From contig JAUQWM010000063.1 of assembly GCA_030835125.1 (NCBI GenBank), forward strand, positions 62,001-126,000: a DNA stretch of 64,000 nt. Direction: 5' to 3'. Numbering within the stretch: the first letter of the stretch is position 1; each line of letters begins with the position of its first letter. This DNA is from Gemmatimonadaceae bacterium (GTDB lineage Bacteria > Gemmatimonadota > Gemmatimonadetes > Gemmatimonadales > Gemmatimonadaceae). The notes under the pieces are model-generated. The model was given only the letters and a program-made list of their open reading frames with translations. It did not search any database and had not been told where the DNA came from. The translations under genes and the position numbers were made by a program. Positions 10,141-19,314 of this stretch are shown piece after piece.

Positions 10141-12513
10141 CTATCCTCCGTTTGCCGTGGCCAAGTCTCCGGTCCCCACGGCGGTGTGGAGTCCGGCCAG
10201 TCGTGCCGCCGCGACCGCGGCCTGTCCGACGCTCACCGCGCCGTCGTTCGGTCCAAGCTGCCGCGCGAGGAGCACCTCGCACCCGTCGTGCTCGAGGCGT
10301 CGCCGCAGTCCGGAGACCAGGCGCGCGTTCTGGAAGCATCCGCCGCCCAGCGCCACGGTGTGGCATCCGGTCTCGCGGACCGCGTGCCTGACGAGTTCGG
10401 CGGTGGCGTGGACGACGGTGTCATGGAACGCCGCCGCCAGGGGCCCGGTGGGCTCGCCGGCCGCGGCGCGCTCACCCAGCGTCACCAGCAGGGGCAGCGG
10501 GTCCAGCTCGCGCGGGCCATCGGCCGTCTTCGTTATGCAGAACGGCAGGACCGTCCCGGGCAGGTCGCCGGCGGCCGCCTCGAGGCGCATCGCCGCCTCG
10601 CCTTCGTACCGGGCCTCGGTGCACAGGCCCAGGATGGCGGCCGCCGCGTCGAAGAGGCGTCCCATGCTCGAGGCCAGGGGGCTGTTCACCCCGCGATCGA
10701 GCTGCCGCCTGACGAGTCCGGCGAGGAGGCCCGGCACGTCCCGCATCGTGCGGGCCAGGACCGCCTCGCCCTCCGTCGCCCACAGGTAGCCGGCCGCGAC
10801 CCGCCACGGCGACCGGGCGGCGGCATCCCCGCCGGGAAGCGGCGCATACCGCAGGTGGGCCAGCCGGTGGAAGTCCACCAGGTCGGCGTACAGGACCTCG
10901 GCGCCCCACGTGGCGCCGTCCTCGCCGTACCCGGTGCCGTCGTAGGCCACCCCGATCACCGGCTCCAGCCGGCCGTGCTCCGCCATCACCGCGGCCACGT
11001 GCGCGTGATGGTGCTGGACCGGCTGGGCCACCGGCAGGCCGCTCTCCAGCGCCAGGCGGGTGGAGAGGTAGCCGGGGTGCAGGTCGTGCACGACGACCTC
11101 GGGACGCACATGGAACAGCGACTCGAAGCGGCGCCGCGCCGCATGGAAGTGCTCGATGGTGTCGAGGGACTCCAGGTCGCCGATGTGCTGGGACACCCAG
11201 GCCCGGCGGCCGTGCAGCAGCGTGAACGTGTTCTTGAGGTGCGGTCCCATGGCCAGCAATGGCCGCGGCGATTCGACGGGCAGGTCGACCGGCAGCGGGG
11301 CGAACCCCCGCGCCCGCCGCAGGAAGACCGGGGCGCCGTCGGCCACCCGCAGGACCGAGTCGTCATACCGCGCCACGATCTCGCGGTCGTGCAGCAGGAA
11401 GCCGTCGGCGATCGACGTCAGCCGCTCGAACGCCTCCACGTTGCCGATGGCGATCGGCTCGTCGCTCTGGTTCCCGCTGGTCATCACCAGCGGCCGGCCC
11501 ACGGCCTCGAGCAGCAGGTGGTGGACCGGCGTGTACGGCAGCATCACGCCGACGTGCGCCAGGCCAGGGGCCACCATGGCAGCCAGGGCCGGCCGGTCCT
11601 GTCCCCCACCAGCGGTCCCGCGCTTCAGCAGGACGACCGGACGCGCGGCGGATTCGAGCAATCGCCGTTCGTCCGCATCGACGCGGGCGAAGGCACGCGC
11701 CTCGCCGAGGTCCCGCACCATCACCGCCAGCGGCTTGGCCTCGCGATGCTTCCGTTCGCGCAGCGTCGCGATCGCCGCGTCGCTGGTCGCGTCGGCGGCC
11801 AGGTGAAACCCGCCCAGCCCGCGGACGGCGACGATGCCGCCCGCCTTCAGCAGGGCGGCCGCCTCGGCGATCGCGGCGTCCCCCGTCACCCGACGCTCGC
11901 CGCGGCGGCGCGTGAACCAGAGCCGCGGGCCGCAATCCGGGCAGCTGTTGGTCTCGGAGTGGTAGCGGCGATCCTCCGGCGCTTGATACTCGGCCAGGCA
12001 GGCGGCGCACTGCTCGAACACCCGCATGCTCGTGCGCTCGCGGTCGTACGGCATGCCTTCGATGACGGTGAACCGCGGGCCGCAGTCGGTGCAGGTGATG
12101 AACGGGTACCGGTAGCGCCGGTTGGCCGGGTCGGCGAACTCCCGCAGGCAGGCATCGCAGGTGGCCACGTCGGGAGACACCGGCAGCCGCTCGTCCGCCG
12201 ACGGGATCGCGCTGGCCGACACCACGAAACCCGAGAGGCCCTCGGCCGCGACCGCCTCACGCGTGATGGCCTCGATCCGCGCCAGCACCGGCAGGTCGGT
12301 GCCTAACGCCGCCTCGAACGCGTCGATCGCGGCGGCGGGCCCCTCGAGCCGCACCTCCACCTGCCCGTTGGTGTTCCGCACCCAGCCCGCCAGCCCGTGA
12401 CGCGCCGCCAGGCGATGCACGAACGGCCGGAACCCGACCCCCTGCACCAGGCCGGTGATGCCCAGCCGGGCGCCCACGGCGCCGGGTCCCGATGCCGCCA
12501 TGCCCGCCGCCAT
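10141..12513 (-). CDS. hypF: HypF, carbamoyltransferase for hydrogenase cyanide ligand synthesis
   Basis: About 790 residues from ATG 12513; ATG 12501 would give 786. Both sit just after the hypB stop, and an upstream in-frame alternative inside hypB is less likely. HypF uses carbamoyl phosphate and ATP to carbamoylate HypE. Domain order is as expected: N-terminal acylphosphatase (VQGVGFRPFVHRLA), a zinc-finger region with four CxxC pairs (CDAC, CTDC, CAAC, CPDC), a YrdC-like domain (GGIVAVRGLGGFHLA, KPLAVMVRD), and a C-terminal Kae1-like domain with VQHHHAHVAAVMAEH and AYDGTGYG. The last segment contains TVALGGGCFQN. The length fits. The order hypB-hypF-hypC-hypD-hypE differs from the E. coli hypABCDE arrangement, where hypF is elsewhere. 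Confidence 0.96.
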   Translation of the reverse strand: MAAGMAASGPGAVGARLGITGLVQGVGFRPFVHRLAARHGLAGWVRNTNGQVEVRLEGPAAAIDAFEAALGTDLPVLARIEAITREAVAAEGLSGFVVSASAIPSADERLPVSPDVATCDACLREFADPANRRYRYPFITCTDCGPRFTVIEGMPYDRERTSMRVFEQCAACLAEYQAPEDRRYHSETNSCPDCGPRLWFTRRRGERRVTGDAAIAEAAALLKAGGIVAVRGLGGFHLAADATSDAAIATLRERKHREAKPLAVMVRDLGEARAFARVDADERRLLESAARPVVLLKRGTAGGGQDRPALAAMVAPGLAHVGVMLPYTPVHHLLLEAVGRPLVMTSGNQSDEPIAIGNVEAFERLTSIADGFLLHDREIVARYDDSVLRVADGAPVFLRRARGFAPLPVDLPVESPRPLLAMGPHLKNTFTLLHGRRAWVSQHIGDLESLDTIEHFHAARRRFESLFHVRPEVVVHDLHPGYLSTRLALESGLPVAQPVQHHHAHVAAVMAEHGRLEPVIGVAYDGTGYGEDGATWGAEVLYADLVDFHRLAHLRYAPLPGGDAAARSPWRVAAGYLWATEGEAVLARTMRDVPGLLAGLVRRQLDRGVNSPLASSMGRLFDAAAAILGLCTEARYEGEAAMRLEAAAGDLPGTVLPFCITKTADGPRELDPLPLLVTLGERAAAGEPTGPLAAAFHDTVVHATAELVRHAVRETGCHTVALGGGCFQNARLVSGLRRRLEHDGCEVLLARQLGPNDGAVSVGQAAVAAARLAGLHTAVGTGDLATANGG

Positions 12514-12518
12514 CCCGG

Positions 12519-13193
12519 TCAGCGGGCGACGACCGGTTGGCGGGCCTGCGCGCGGAGGAAGTCCAGCCACTCGGACATGCCGCGACCCGTGAGCGCCGAC
12601 GTCTGGAAGACCCGGAGGTCGGGGTTCACCTCCAGCGCCATCGAGATCGCGCGCTCCACGTCGAACGGCACGTACGGCAGCAGGTCGACCTTGTTCAGGA
12701 CCGCGTACCGCGCCTCCCGGAACATCTTCGGGTACTTGAGCGGCTTGTCCTCGCCCTCGGTGACCGACATGATCACGATCTTCGCCGTCTCCCCGAGGTC
12801 CCAGCTCGCCGGGCAGACGAGGTTCCCCACGTTCTCGATGAACAGCAGCTGCGTCGCGTCGAGGTCGATCGCGGCCAGCGACTCCTGCACCTGCCGCGCG
12901 TCCAGGTGGCAGGCACCGCCGGTCACGACCGCCTGCACCAGCTTCTGGGTGCGCCGCGCGAGCCGCTCGGCGTCGTTCTGGGTCTGCACGTCGCCGGTGA
13001 CGATGGCGATGTCCAGCTCCCGGCCTAACGCATCCAGCGTCCGCTCGAGCAGCGACGTCTTCCCCGCCCCCGGCGACGACACCAGGTTGAACGAGGGCAC
13101 GCCCGCCTCGGCCAGGCGCCGGCGGACGTCGGCCGCCAGCTCGTCGTTGCGGGCCATGACCCGCTCGCGCACGTCAATTGTCCGGATTGCCAT
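12519..13193 (-). CDS. hypB: HypB, GTPase for nickel delivery
   Basis: 224 residues from ATG 13193; its first 20 bases overlap the 3' end of hypA in another frame. HypB is a SIMIBI GTPase that drives nickel insertion into the hydrogenase large subunit. Visible motifs are the P-loop SSPGAGKTSL, the metal-binding GGACHLDA segment in the G domain, FIENVGNLVCP (Walker B/switch) and NKVDLLP (base recognition). It lacks the N-terminal histidine-rich nickel-storage stretch and the CxxCGC high-affinity nickel site found in some homologues, so nickel storage is not expected here. Its partner HypA, encoded just upstream, is unusually short. Confidence 0.96.
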   Translation of the reverse strand: MAIRTIDVRERVMARNDELAADVRRRLAEAGVPSFNLVSSPGAGKTSLLERTLDALGRELDIAIVTGDVQTQNDAERLARRTQKLVQAVVTGGACHLDARQVQESLAAIDLDATQLLFIENVGNLVCPASWDLGETAKIVIMSVTEGEDKPLKYPKMFREARYAVLNKVDLLPYVPFDVERAISMALEVNPDLRVFQTSALTGRGMSEWLDFLRAQARQPVVAR

Positions 13194-13434
13194 CGTCCAC
13201 CTCGAGGTAGTCCAGGCGCAGGACGTTCCCCGCGCAGCGCTCCACGCTGGCCCGTGCCTCCCCGAACGGTGGCTGCGACAGCAGCGCGTCCAGGCAGAAG
13301 GAAAGGTTCTCGGGCTCCAGCCCCGCATCGTCACCCACCTGCAGTCCCACGAGGCGCAGGCGGCCCGAGCCGTCGGGCCCGAGCCGTTCCTCCGCCATGC
13401 GGCAGACTTCCATCGCCACGCTCAACTCATGCAT
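13174..13434 (-). CDS. hypA: HypA-like nickel chaperone lacking the zinc ribbon
   Basis: 86 residues, against about 113 for typical HypA. It starts with the diagnostic nickel-binding MHE (MHELSVAMEVCRMAEERL) and keeps the beta-strand region (RLVGLQVGDDAGL) and the helix PENLSFCLDALL. Then, where HypA normally carries two CxxC motifs of the structural zinc site, the sequence goes from ASVERCAG straight to the conserved C-terminal strand NVLRLDYLEVDD. The zinc ribbon is therefore missing as if neatly deleted. I re-read the frame base by base and saw no frameshift. Its start overlaps the protease stop by eight bases and its end overlaps hypB by 20 bases, consistent with translational coupling. 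Whether nickel delivery still works is unknown. Confidence 0.88.
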   Translation of the reverse strand: MHELSVAMEVCRMAEERLGPDGSGRLRLVGLQVGDDAGLEPENLSFCLDALLSQPPFGEARASVERCAGNVLRLDYLEVDDGNPDN

Positions 13435-13939
13435 GCAGGGCCCCGGCCATCGGGAAGCAGTCCACGCCCCAGCCGGCCAGCGTGCGCGCCGCCGATTCCA
13501 CCAGCTCGCCGAGGTGGTCCTGGACGACCGGGCTGAGGTCCGTCGACATCTCGATCCTCCCCGGCTGCAGCCCGACCGCCACCAGCTCGGGCGGAAGCTT
13601 CCCGCGCAACTGCGCCAGCGCCAGCACCTCGCGCAGGTCGATCTGGTGCGGTGACAGCTTCGTCGACAGGAACCGGGGGACTTCGTCGCCGTTGAGCTGC
13701 AGCAGCGTCCCGGGTTCCCGGCCATGGTCGATCGCGTCGATCACCAGCAACCGGCCGGTGCGCTCGATGATCGGCAGGAGGTTCATCCCCCAGGTCCCGC
13801 CGTCCACCAGTTCCACGTCTGGCGGGATGAACCACTCGTCCTGCAGGCGGGTCAGCGCCGCCAGGCCGATGCCATCGTCGGCCATCAGGATGTTGCCCAG
13901 GCCGAGCACCACGATCGGTCCCGCGTCATCATTCCGCAT
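13427..13939 (-). CDS. hyaD: Hydrogenase maturation endopeptidase (HyaD/HybD family)
   Basis: 170 residues from ATG 13939. The enzyme removes the C-terminal tail of the large subunit once nickel is in place. The family signature VLGLGNILMADDGIGL is at the N-terminus, followed by ELVDGGTWG and LLVIDAIDHGREPGTL, whose acidic residues and histidine form the metal-recognition site. The substrate is encoded in the same operon: the large subunit ends in a 15-residue tail after its last metal-ligand motif. The start overlaps the cytochrome b gene by 11 bases and the end overlaps hypA by eight. Assignment to HyaD rather than another hydrogenase protease rests on context. Confidence 0.94.
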   Translation of the reverse strand: MRNDDAGPIVVLGLGNILMADDGIGLAALTRLQDEWFIPPDVELVDGGTWGMNLLPIIERTGRLLVIDAIDHGREPGTLLQLNGDEVPRFLSTKLSPHQIDLREVLALAQLRGKLPPELVAVGLQPGRIEMSTDLSPVVQDHLGELVESAARTLAGWGVDCFPMAGALHA

Positions 13940-14702
13940 CGACGAACTCCTCGGTGGACTCGACGAACCGGCCGCCGCTGATGATGGACGAGATGGTGCC
14001 CGTCCGCTCGAGCGCGTCGGCCCGCAGCGCCAGGTACACGTGAATGGGAATGAAGATCAGGAAGGCCCACGTCAGCACGTGGTGCACGAAGCGCACGATC
14101 GGCGCCCCGCCCATGGCCGGGTTGACCCAGTTGAACGCGGTGTAGATGAGGCCACCCGGGTTCGACTGCCCGTACATCGCGAAGCCCGTCACCACCATCA
14201 GGGCGGCCACCAGGTACATGCCCGTGTAGCTGAGCTGCTGGAGCGGGTTGTGCCCGAGGTACTTCGGCGCCTTCTCCGGCTCGATCATCAGGTAGAACTT
14301 CACGATCCGGAAGAGGTTCCTGAAGTCACGCTTCCGCACGGGAAAGAGCGCCGGCAGGCGCTCGAACCGGTTGCCCATGAAGAGCCAGTACACGCGCACG
14401 ATCCCGGTCATCACGAACAGCGCCGCCGCCACGAAGTGGACGAACCGGAACCAGCCCATCAGGTACGCGTCCCCGGGATCGCCGGCCGGCACGAAGTACG
14501 GCCGGCCGATGTAGAACCCGGTGAGCGCGAGGAGCACGATGCATAACGCGGCGATCCAGTGCATGAACCGGAGCGGCTTCTCCCAGAGGTAGATCCACTG
14601 GTAGTCGCCCGACGGCGGCGGCACCTTGCGGGCGTAGTCCAGCGACCCCACCTCGATCGGCGGCCGGCGGGCCCCGGGGGCCGGGTGCGAGGGCGCGGTC
14701 AT
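13929..14702 (-). CDS. hyaC: Ni/Fe-hydrogenase b-type cytochrome subunit (HyaC/HupC-like)
   Basis: 257 residues from ATG 14702, which overlaps the large-subunit stop (ATGA). It is a four-helix membrane cytochrome b that takes electrons from the hydrogenase small subunit and passes them to quinone. The hydrophobic segments are MHWIAALCIVLLALTGFYIG, then a segment around FVHFVAAALFVMTGIVRVYW, TGMYLVAALMVVTGFAMYG and VRFVHHVLTWAFLIFIPIHV. Histidines in or beside the helices (MHW, VHF, VHH, IHV) are positioned as haem ligands. The N-terminal 40 residues are Pro-rich and cytosolic. The protein anchors and wires the periplasm-facing heterodimer to the respiratory chain, which points to an uptake (H2-oxidising) role. 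Confidence 0.94.
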   Translation of the reverse strand: MTAPSHPAPGARRPPIEVGSLDYARKVPPPSGDYQWIYLWEKPLRFMHWIAALCIVLLALTGFYIGRPYFVPAGDPGDAYLMGWFRFVHFVAAALFVMTGIVRVYWLFMGNRFERLPALFPVRKRDFRNLFRIVKFYLMIEPEKAPKYLGHNPLQQLSYTGMYLVAALMVVTGFAMYGQSNPGGLIYTAFNWVNPAMGGAPIVRFVHHVLTWAFLIFIPIHVYLALRADALERTGTISSIISGGRFVESTEEFVDAE

Positions 14703-16414
14703 AGCACCTTCACCTCCGTCACGGTCTTCCCCTCGGCATCGAGGACGTGCACGCCGCAGGCAATGCACGGGTCGAACGAGTGGATCGTGCGCAGGATCTC
14801 GATCGGCCGGGCCGGGTCGAGCAGCGGGTGGTTGTCCGTCAGCGCGGCCTCGTATGGGCCGGGCTGGCCTTGCGGGTCGCGCGGGCCGGCGTTCCACGTA
14901 CTGGGGACCACGCACTGGTAGCGCGAGATCTTCCCATCGGCGATCTGCACCCAGTGTCCCAGCGCGCCGCGCGGCGCGTCGAGGAAGCCGTAGCCCTGCG
15001 CCGTCGCCGGCCAGGTCTCCGGCTCCCACTTGTCTTTCGTGAACGTCTGCGTGTCGCCGGACTTGATCCGGTCCACCAGCGCGTCGTACCACGTGCTCAT
15101 GCGGCGCGCGAGCAGCACGGTCTCGGCGCCACGCGCCGCCGTGCGTCCCAGCGTCGAGAAGAGCGCCGCCGGCCCGACCTTGAGCCGTCCGAGCGCGTCA
15201 CCGATGATCGCCTTCACGTCCTCATGGCCCGAGGCGTACGCGACCAGCATGCGCGCCAGCGGGCCAACTTCCATGGCCCGCCCCTCGTAGCGCGGCGACT
15301 TGAGCCACGAGTACTTCTTCTCGCCCTGGAGGTACGTCCATGGCGCGGGTGGGCCGCTGTAGTTCGGTTTCGTCTCCCCCTCATAGGGGTGCAGGCCCGC
15401 CTCGTCGCCCTGCGCGTAGTCGTACCACGAGCTGCTGATGTATTCGGCCACCTTCGACGAGTCGTACGGCACGACCTTGGTGAGGTCGCGGTCGAGGATG
15501 ATGCCGCGCGGCAGGTAGAACTTGTCCGGCTCGTCGATGTTGCCCTCGGGGAACTCGCCGCAGGCCAGGTAGTTCGTCACGCCGCCGCCGATGCTCGCCC
15601 ATTCCTTGTAGAACGAGGCGATCGCCTGCAGGTCGGGCCAGTACACCTGTTCCACGAAGCGCTGGGCGCGCTTGATCATGTCGTGGATGTCGGTGAGCCG
15701 CTCGGCGTTGATGGTCGCGGTGCTCTCGAGGTTGATCGCCGAGGCCATGCCGCCGACCAGGAAGTTCGGGTGCGGATTCTTGCCGCCGAAGATCGTGTGC
15801 AGGCGGATGACGTCCCGTTGCCAGTCGAGCGCCTCGAGATAGTGCGCGACCGCCATCAGGTTCGCCTCGGGCGGCATCTTGTAGGCCGGGTGTCCCCAGT
15901 AGCCGTTGGTGAAGATGCCCAGCTGTCCCGAGGACACGAACTTCGAGACGCGGTCCTTCACCTCGGCGAACCACGTCGCCGAGTTGTTCGGCCAGGGCGA
16001 GATCGACGCGGCCAGGCGGGACGTGGCCGCCGGGTCCGCCTTCAGCGCGCTGGTGATGTCCACCCAGTCCAGCGCGTGCAGGTGGTAGAAGTGGATCACG
16101 TGATCCTGCACGAACTGCATCCCGTGGATCAGGTTGCGGATGATGTTGGCGTTGGGCGGGATCCTGATCCCCAGCGCATCCTCCACCGCGCGGCAGGAGG
16201 CGACCGCATGCACCACGGTGCACACGCCGCAGATCCGCTGGGCGAACGCCCAGGCGTCTCGCGGGTCACGCCCCTGCATGACGATCTCCAGCCCCCGGAA
16301 CTGCGTGGCCGTGGTCCAGGCGTTGGTGATGCGGCCGTTCTCCTGCTGCGCCTCGATCCGCAGGTGACCCTCGATGCGGGTGATGGGATCGACGACGACT
16401 CTCGTGGCAGCCAT
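14699..16414 (-). CDS. hyaB: [NiFe]-hydrogenase large subunit, group 1 uptake type
   Basis: 571 residues, catalytic subunit carrying the Ni-Fe(CN)2CO centre. The N-terminal nickel motif is RICGVC (Cys62, Cys65), in the context GRDPRDAWAFAQRICGVC. The C-terminal motif is DPCIACGVH (Cys550, Cys553, His556), followed by a 15-residue tail (VLDAEGKTVTEVKVL) for removal by the HyaD-type protease. The start ATG 16414 has GGAGGG about eight bases upstream, inside the end of the small-subunit gene. The heterodimer oxidises H2 outside the cytoplasmic membrane after Tat export by the small subunit's signal. Length and motifs are those of membrane-bound group 1 enzymes; the exact subgroup cannot be fixed by eye. 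Confidence 0.97.
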   Translation of the reverse strand: MAATRVVVDPITRIEGHLRIEAQQENGRITNAWTTATQFRGLEIVMQGRDPRDAWAFAQRICGVCTVVHAVASCRAVEDALGIRIPPNANIIRNLIHGMQFVQDHVIHFYHLHALDWVDITSALKADPAATSRLAASISPWPNNSATWFAEVKDRVSKFVSSGQLGIFTNGYWGHPAYKMPPEANLMAVAHYLEALDWQRDVIRLHTIFGGKNPHPNFLVGGMASAINLESTATINAERLTDIHDMIKRAQRFVEQVYWPDLQAIASFYKEWASIGGGVTNYLACGEFPEGNIDEPDKFYLPRGIILDRDLTKVVPYDSSKVAEYISSSWYDYAQGDEAGLHPYEGETKPNYSGPPAPWTYLQGEKKYSWLKSPRYEGRAMEVGPLARMLVAYASGHEDVKAIIGDALGRLKVGPAALFSTLGRTAARGAETVLLARRMSTWYDALVDRIKSGDTQTFTKDKWEPETWPATAQGYGFLDAPRGALGHWVQIADGKISRYQCVVPSTWNAGPRDPQGQPGPYEAALTDNHPLLDPARPIEILRTIHSFDPCIACGVHVLDAEGKTVTEVKVL

Positions 16415-16417
16415 GAA

Positions 16418-17563
16418 CTAGCCCTCCTTCGTGGGCGTGGAGGAGCCGGCGGCAGCCTCGGCCTCGGCCTGCTTCCGGTGTCGCAACTGGTACAGGCCGG
16501 TGGCCGCGGCATGGGCGGCCACGCCGGCGGTGGCGCCCAGGGCGAGCGCGGCGCCGATCGTGTCGACCTTGCTCTCGATCCCGAACCCGGCAACGTTAGG
16601 CAGCCGCCCGTAGAACGGGGTCATCGTGTCCCAGAAGTACGGCTCGGTGCACCCGATGCAGGGGTGCCCGGCGCCGATCGGCCAGCTGGTGCGGGTGTTC
16701 CACTGGAAGATCGGGCACGGCGAGAAGACCGCGGGGCCCTTGCAGCCGACCTTGTAGAGGCACCAGCCCTTCCGGGCCGCCTCGTCGTCGAAGACCTCGA
16801 CGTACTGGCCGGCGTCGAAATGCGCGCGCCGCGTGCACTGGTCGTGGATCCGCTTGCCATACGCGAACAGCGGACGTCCCTCGCTGTCCATCTCGGGAAG
16901 GCGGCCGAAGGTCAGGAAATGCACCAGCGTCGCCGTCACCACGTCCCCGATCGGCGGGCAACCCGCGATGTTCACCACCGGCTTGTCGGTGATGATCTTG
17001 TTGATTCCCACCGCGCCGGTGGGATTGGGCCGCGCCGCCTGCACGCTGCCGAAATGGGCGCAGGCGCCCACCCCGACGATCGCGGCCGCGTCGCGCGCCG
17101 CTTCCTCGAGGATCTCGCGCCCGGTGCGCCCGCCAATGGTCAGGTACATGCCGTTGGCCTCGAGCGGGATCGACCCCGTCACCACCAGGATGTACTTGCC
17201 CTTGTTGGCGGCCATCGCGTCGGCCTTCGCACGCTCGACCGCTTCCCCGGCGCCCGCCATCAGCGTGTGCTGGTAGTCCAGCGACACCATGTCCAGCACC
17301 AGGTCACCGATGGAGGGCTCCGCCGTGCGGAGGACGCTCTCGACACACCCGGTGCACTCCTGCAGCTGGAGCCAGATGATCGAGGGTCGCTTGATGGCCT
17401 CGAGTTGCGCCGCGACCTTGGGGAGCATGGTGCTGCTGATGCCCAGGACGGCACACATGGACCCGCAGAACTCAAGGAAGTCTCGCCGGCTCACGCCGCG
17501 CTCAGCGAGGTGGTCACCGAGCGACTGGTCGGTGGACCATGGGTGGGAGGTCGGATAGAACAT
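16418..17563 (-). CDS. hyaA: [NiFe]-hydrogenase small subunit, Tat-exported, membrane-anchored
   Basis: 381 residues, first gene of the operon, with AGGAG upstream of ATG 17563. The twin-arginine signal is VSRRDFLEFCG. The proximal cluster ligands are Cys70 and Cys73 in ECTGC, then Cys168 and Cys202. The two extra cysteines that give O2-tolerant group 1d enzymes their [4Fe-3S] cluster are absent: glycine at 72 and serine at 173 (CAHFGS). Medial and distal clusters look standard (HDQC, WCLYKVGCKGP, CPIFQWN, PCIGC). A C-terminal hydrophobic helix (IGAALALGATAGVAAHAAA) anchors it next to the cytochrome b. The 176 bases upstream, to the exchanger gene, must hold the operon promoter; I see no convincing -35/-10 pair or regulator site there. 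Confidence 0.96.
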   Translation of the reverse strand: MFYPTSHPWSTDQSLGDHLAERGVSRRDFLEFCGSMCAVLGISSTMLPKVAAQLEAIKRPSIIWLQLQECTGCVESVLRTAEPSIGDLVLDMVSLDYQHTLMAGAGEAVERAKADAMAANKGKYILVVTGSIPLEANGMYLTIGGRTGREILEEAARDAAAIVGVGACAHFGSVQAARPNPTGAVGINKIITDKPVVNIAGCPPIGDVVTATLVHFLTFGRLPEMDSEGRPLFAYGKRIHDQCTRRAHFDAGQYVEVFDDEAARKGWCLYKVGCKGPAVFSPCPIFQWNTRTSWPIGAGHPCIGCTEPYFWDTMTPFYGRLPNVAGFGIESKVDTIGAALALGATAGVAAHAAATGLYQLRHRKQAEAEAAAGSSTPTKEG

Positions 17564-17739
17564 CCGCGATCGCTCCTGTTGCGAGGAAACCGTGCGCGGG
17601 GATGCGCCGGTCCTCAGGGGTCACCGGCCGCAGTTACCGCAAGTGGACGCACGTTCCGCGATTCCCTGTGCATGGGATATCGGGCAAACCCTGCGCCGGA
17701 GCAAGGGGATTCCTGACGCGGTCGGACCCCGGTTGCGGT

Positions 17740-18717
17740 TTACCGGCCGCGGAACAGCAACAGGCTCAGGTAGATGCCGTACAACGCCAGCAGAAGCGCT
17801 CCGTCGACTCGGGTGATCTTGCGCCCGATTCGCATCAACGGAAACAGGACCACGGCCGATCCCAGCATCCACCAGGCATCGCTGTGGAGGATTTCGGCCG
17901 CCACCGGAAGTGGCGTCACGAGCGACGTCAGGCCCATAATGCCGAGCATGTTGAAGATGTTTGATCCCAACAGGTTAGCCACAGCAATGTCCGCATGGTT
18001 CCTGCGCGCCGCCGCTACCGACGCCGCCAGCTCCGGGGCACTCGTCCCCGCCGCCACGATGGTCAGGCCAATCACCCGCTCCGACAACCCGGCAATCCGG
18101 GCAAGGTCGACGGCTCCGTCGACCAGGAGACGGCCGCCAACGACCAGCGCCGCCAGGCCGGTGAGCACCAGGGCGATCGACTGGCCCACCGCGCCGCGGC
18201 CCGTTCTGGTCGTCGCCGGCTCGATGCGCTCGACCGCCGGTGCCGCTTCCGCCCGGGTGACCTCACGACGGGCGACCCAGACAGAGAACGACAAGAAGGC
18301 CACCAACCCCAGCAAGAACACCCCGCCCTCGGCGCGATCGACCACGCCGTCCCGCATCACGAGTAGTCCAAGGGCGCTGACCAGGACCACAACCGGCCAG
18401 TCGACCCTGACCGCCGCGCTGTGGACGGGAATCGGTCGCACCACCGCGGCAACGCCCAGGATCACCAGCAGGTTGAACAGGTTCGATCCCACCACGTTGC
18501 CAACGGCGATATCCGGCTGCCCCTTCAGCGCCGCGAGCAGGGAGACCACGAGTTCGGGCATGGAGGTCCCGAACGCCACCACCGTGAGCCCGATGACGGC
18601 GGTGGTCAGGCCGGCCACCCGCGCGAGCGAGACGGCGCCCCGAATGAGCACGTCCCCACCGATCGCGAGCAACCCGAGCCCGGCAACGAGGAAGCCGACG
18701 GCGATGAGGAGGGTCAT
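17740..18717 (-). CDS. CaCA-family cation exchanger (YrbG-like Na+/Ca2+ antiporter)
   Basis: 325 residues, an inner-membrane antiporter with about ten transmembrane helices in two inverted halves. The two alpha-repeats are obvious: [17 protein letters not shown] with [14 protein letters not shown] in the first half and [16 protein letters not shown] with [14 protein letters not shown] in the second. These carry the ion-binding Glu and Asn residues. The family exchanges calcium (or potassium/sodium) across the membrane. A hydrophilic loop of about 30 residues ([13 protein letters not shown]) links the halves. It is read in the same direction as the hydrogenase operon, ending 176 bases upstream of it, and divergently from purE. 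No functional link to its neighbours is evident. Confidence 0.93.
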   Translation of the reverse strand: MTLLIAVGFLVAGLGLLAIGGDVLIRGAVSLARVAGLTTAVIGLTVVAFGTSMPELVVSLLAALKGQPDIAVGNVVGSNLFNLLVILGVAAVVRPIPVHSAAVRVDWPVVVLVSALGLLVMRDGVVDRAEGGVFLLGLVAFLSFSVWVARREVTRAEAAPAVERIEPATTRTGRGAVGQSIALVLTGLAALVVGGRLLVDGAVDLARIAGLSERVIGLTIVAAGTSAPELAASVAAARRNHADIAVANLLGSNIFNMLGIMGLTSLVTPLPVAAEILHSDAWWMLGSAVVLFPLMRIGRKITRVDGALLLALYGIYLSLLLFRGR

Positions 18718-18816
18718 GAGGGTGGCGGGAGCTTAGGCCGGGTCTTCGACCAGGGGAAGGTGCTTCGCGACCGGCTCCCTCCGGGTCATATTGCTGTTCC
18801 CCTTCCGCCCTCCCTA

Positions 18817-19314
18817 GTGCCCTCCAGCAATCCCCTGCCTCTCGTCGGCGTCATCATGGGCTCGAAGACGGATCACGAGCACATGCAGCACGCCTGTGCC
18901 ACGCTCGAGGCACTCGGCGTGCCGTTCGAGACCAGGGTGGTCTCGGCGCACCGCACGCCCGACTGGATGTTCGAGTACGCCAGCGGGGCCGAAGGCCGCG
19001 GCCTCATGGTCATCATCGCCGCTGCCGGGGGGGCCGCTCACCTGCCGGGAATGACCGCGTCGAAGACGCTCCTGCCGGTCCTCGGCGTCCCGATGCCGGT
19101 CACCGCGCTGCAGGGCACGGACGCCCTGCTCTCGATCGTCCAGATGCCGGCGGGGGTCCCGGTGGGCACGCTGGCCATCGGCAAGCCGGGGGCGATCAAC
19201 GCCGCCGTCCTGGCCGCCGAGATCGTCGCCCTCAGCCATCCCGACGTGCGCGAGCGGCTGCGCGCATGGCGCGAGGCGCGCCGGGACGAGGTCCTGGGCC
19301 AGTCGCTGCCGTGA
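18817..19314 (+). CDS. purE: PurE, N5-carboxyaminoimidazole ribonucleotide mutase (class I)
   Basis: 165 residues from GTG 18817, chosen because it gives the normal length and N-terminus ([14 protein letters not shown]); the frame is open further upstream only as shadow. It converts N5-CAIR to CAIR in de novo purine synthesis. Signature segments are GSKTDHEHM (phosphate and ribose binding), VSAHRTPD with the catalytic histidine, and [12 protein letters not shown], which marks the class I mutase. The stop overlaps the purK start (GTGA), so the two are translationally coupled, as expected for a pathway in which PurK makes the substrate of PurE. Confidence 0.96.
   Translation: MPSSNPLPLVGVIMGSKTDHEHMQHACATLEALGVPFETRVVSAHRTPDWMFEYASGAEGRGLMVIIAAAGGAAHLPGMTASKTLLPVLGVPMPVTALQGTDALLSIVQMPAGVPVGTLAIGKPGAINAAVLAAEIVALSHPDVRERLRAWREARRDEVLGQSLP

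Noticed and set aside
12519-13193. Nickel-storage histidine tract in HypB
   Set aside because: The N-terminus from ATG 13193 lacks any His-rich stretch or CxxCGC site; the histidines sometimes seen in the extended frame belong to the hypA shadow.
16418-17563. O2-tolerant (group 1d, six-Cys) hydrogenase small subunit
   Set aside because: Glycine and serine occupy the two supernumerary cysteine positions (ECTGC and CAHFGS).
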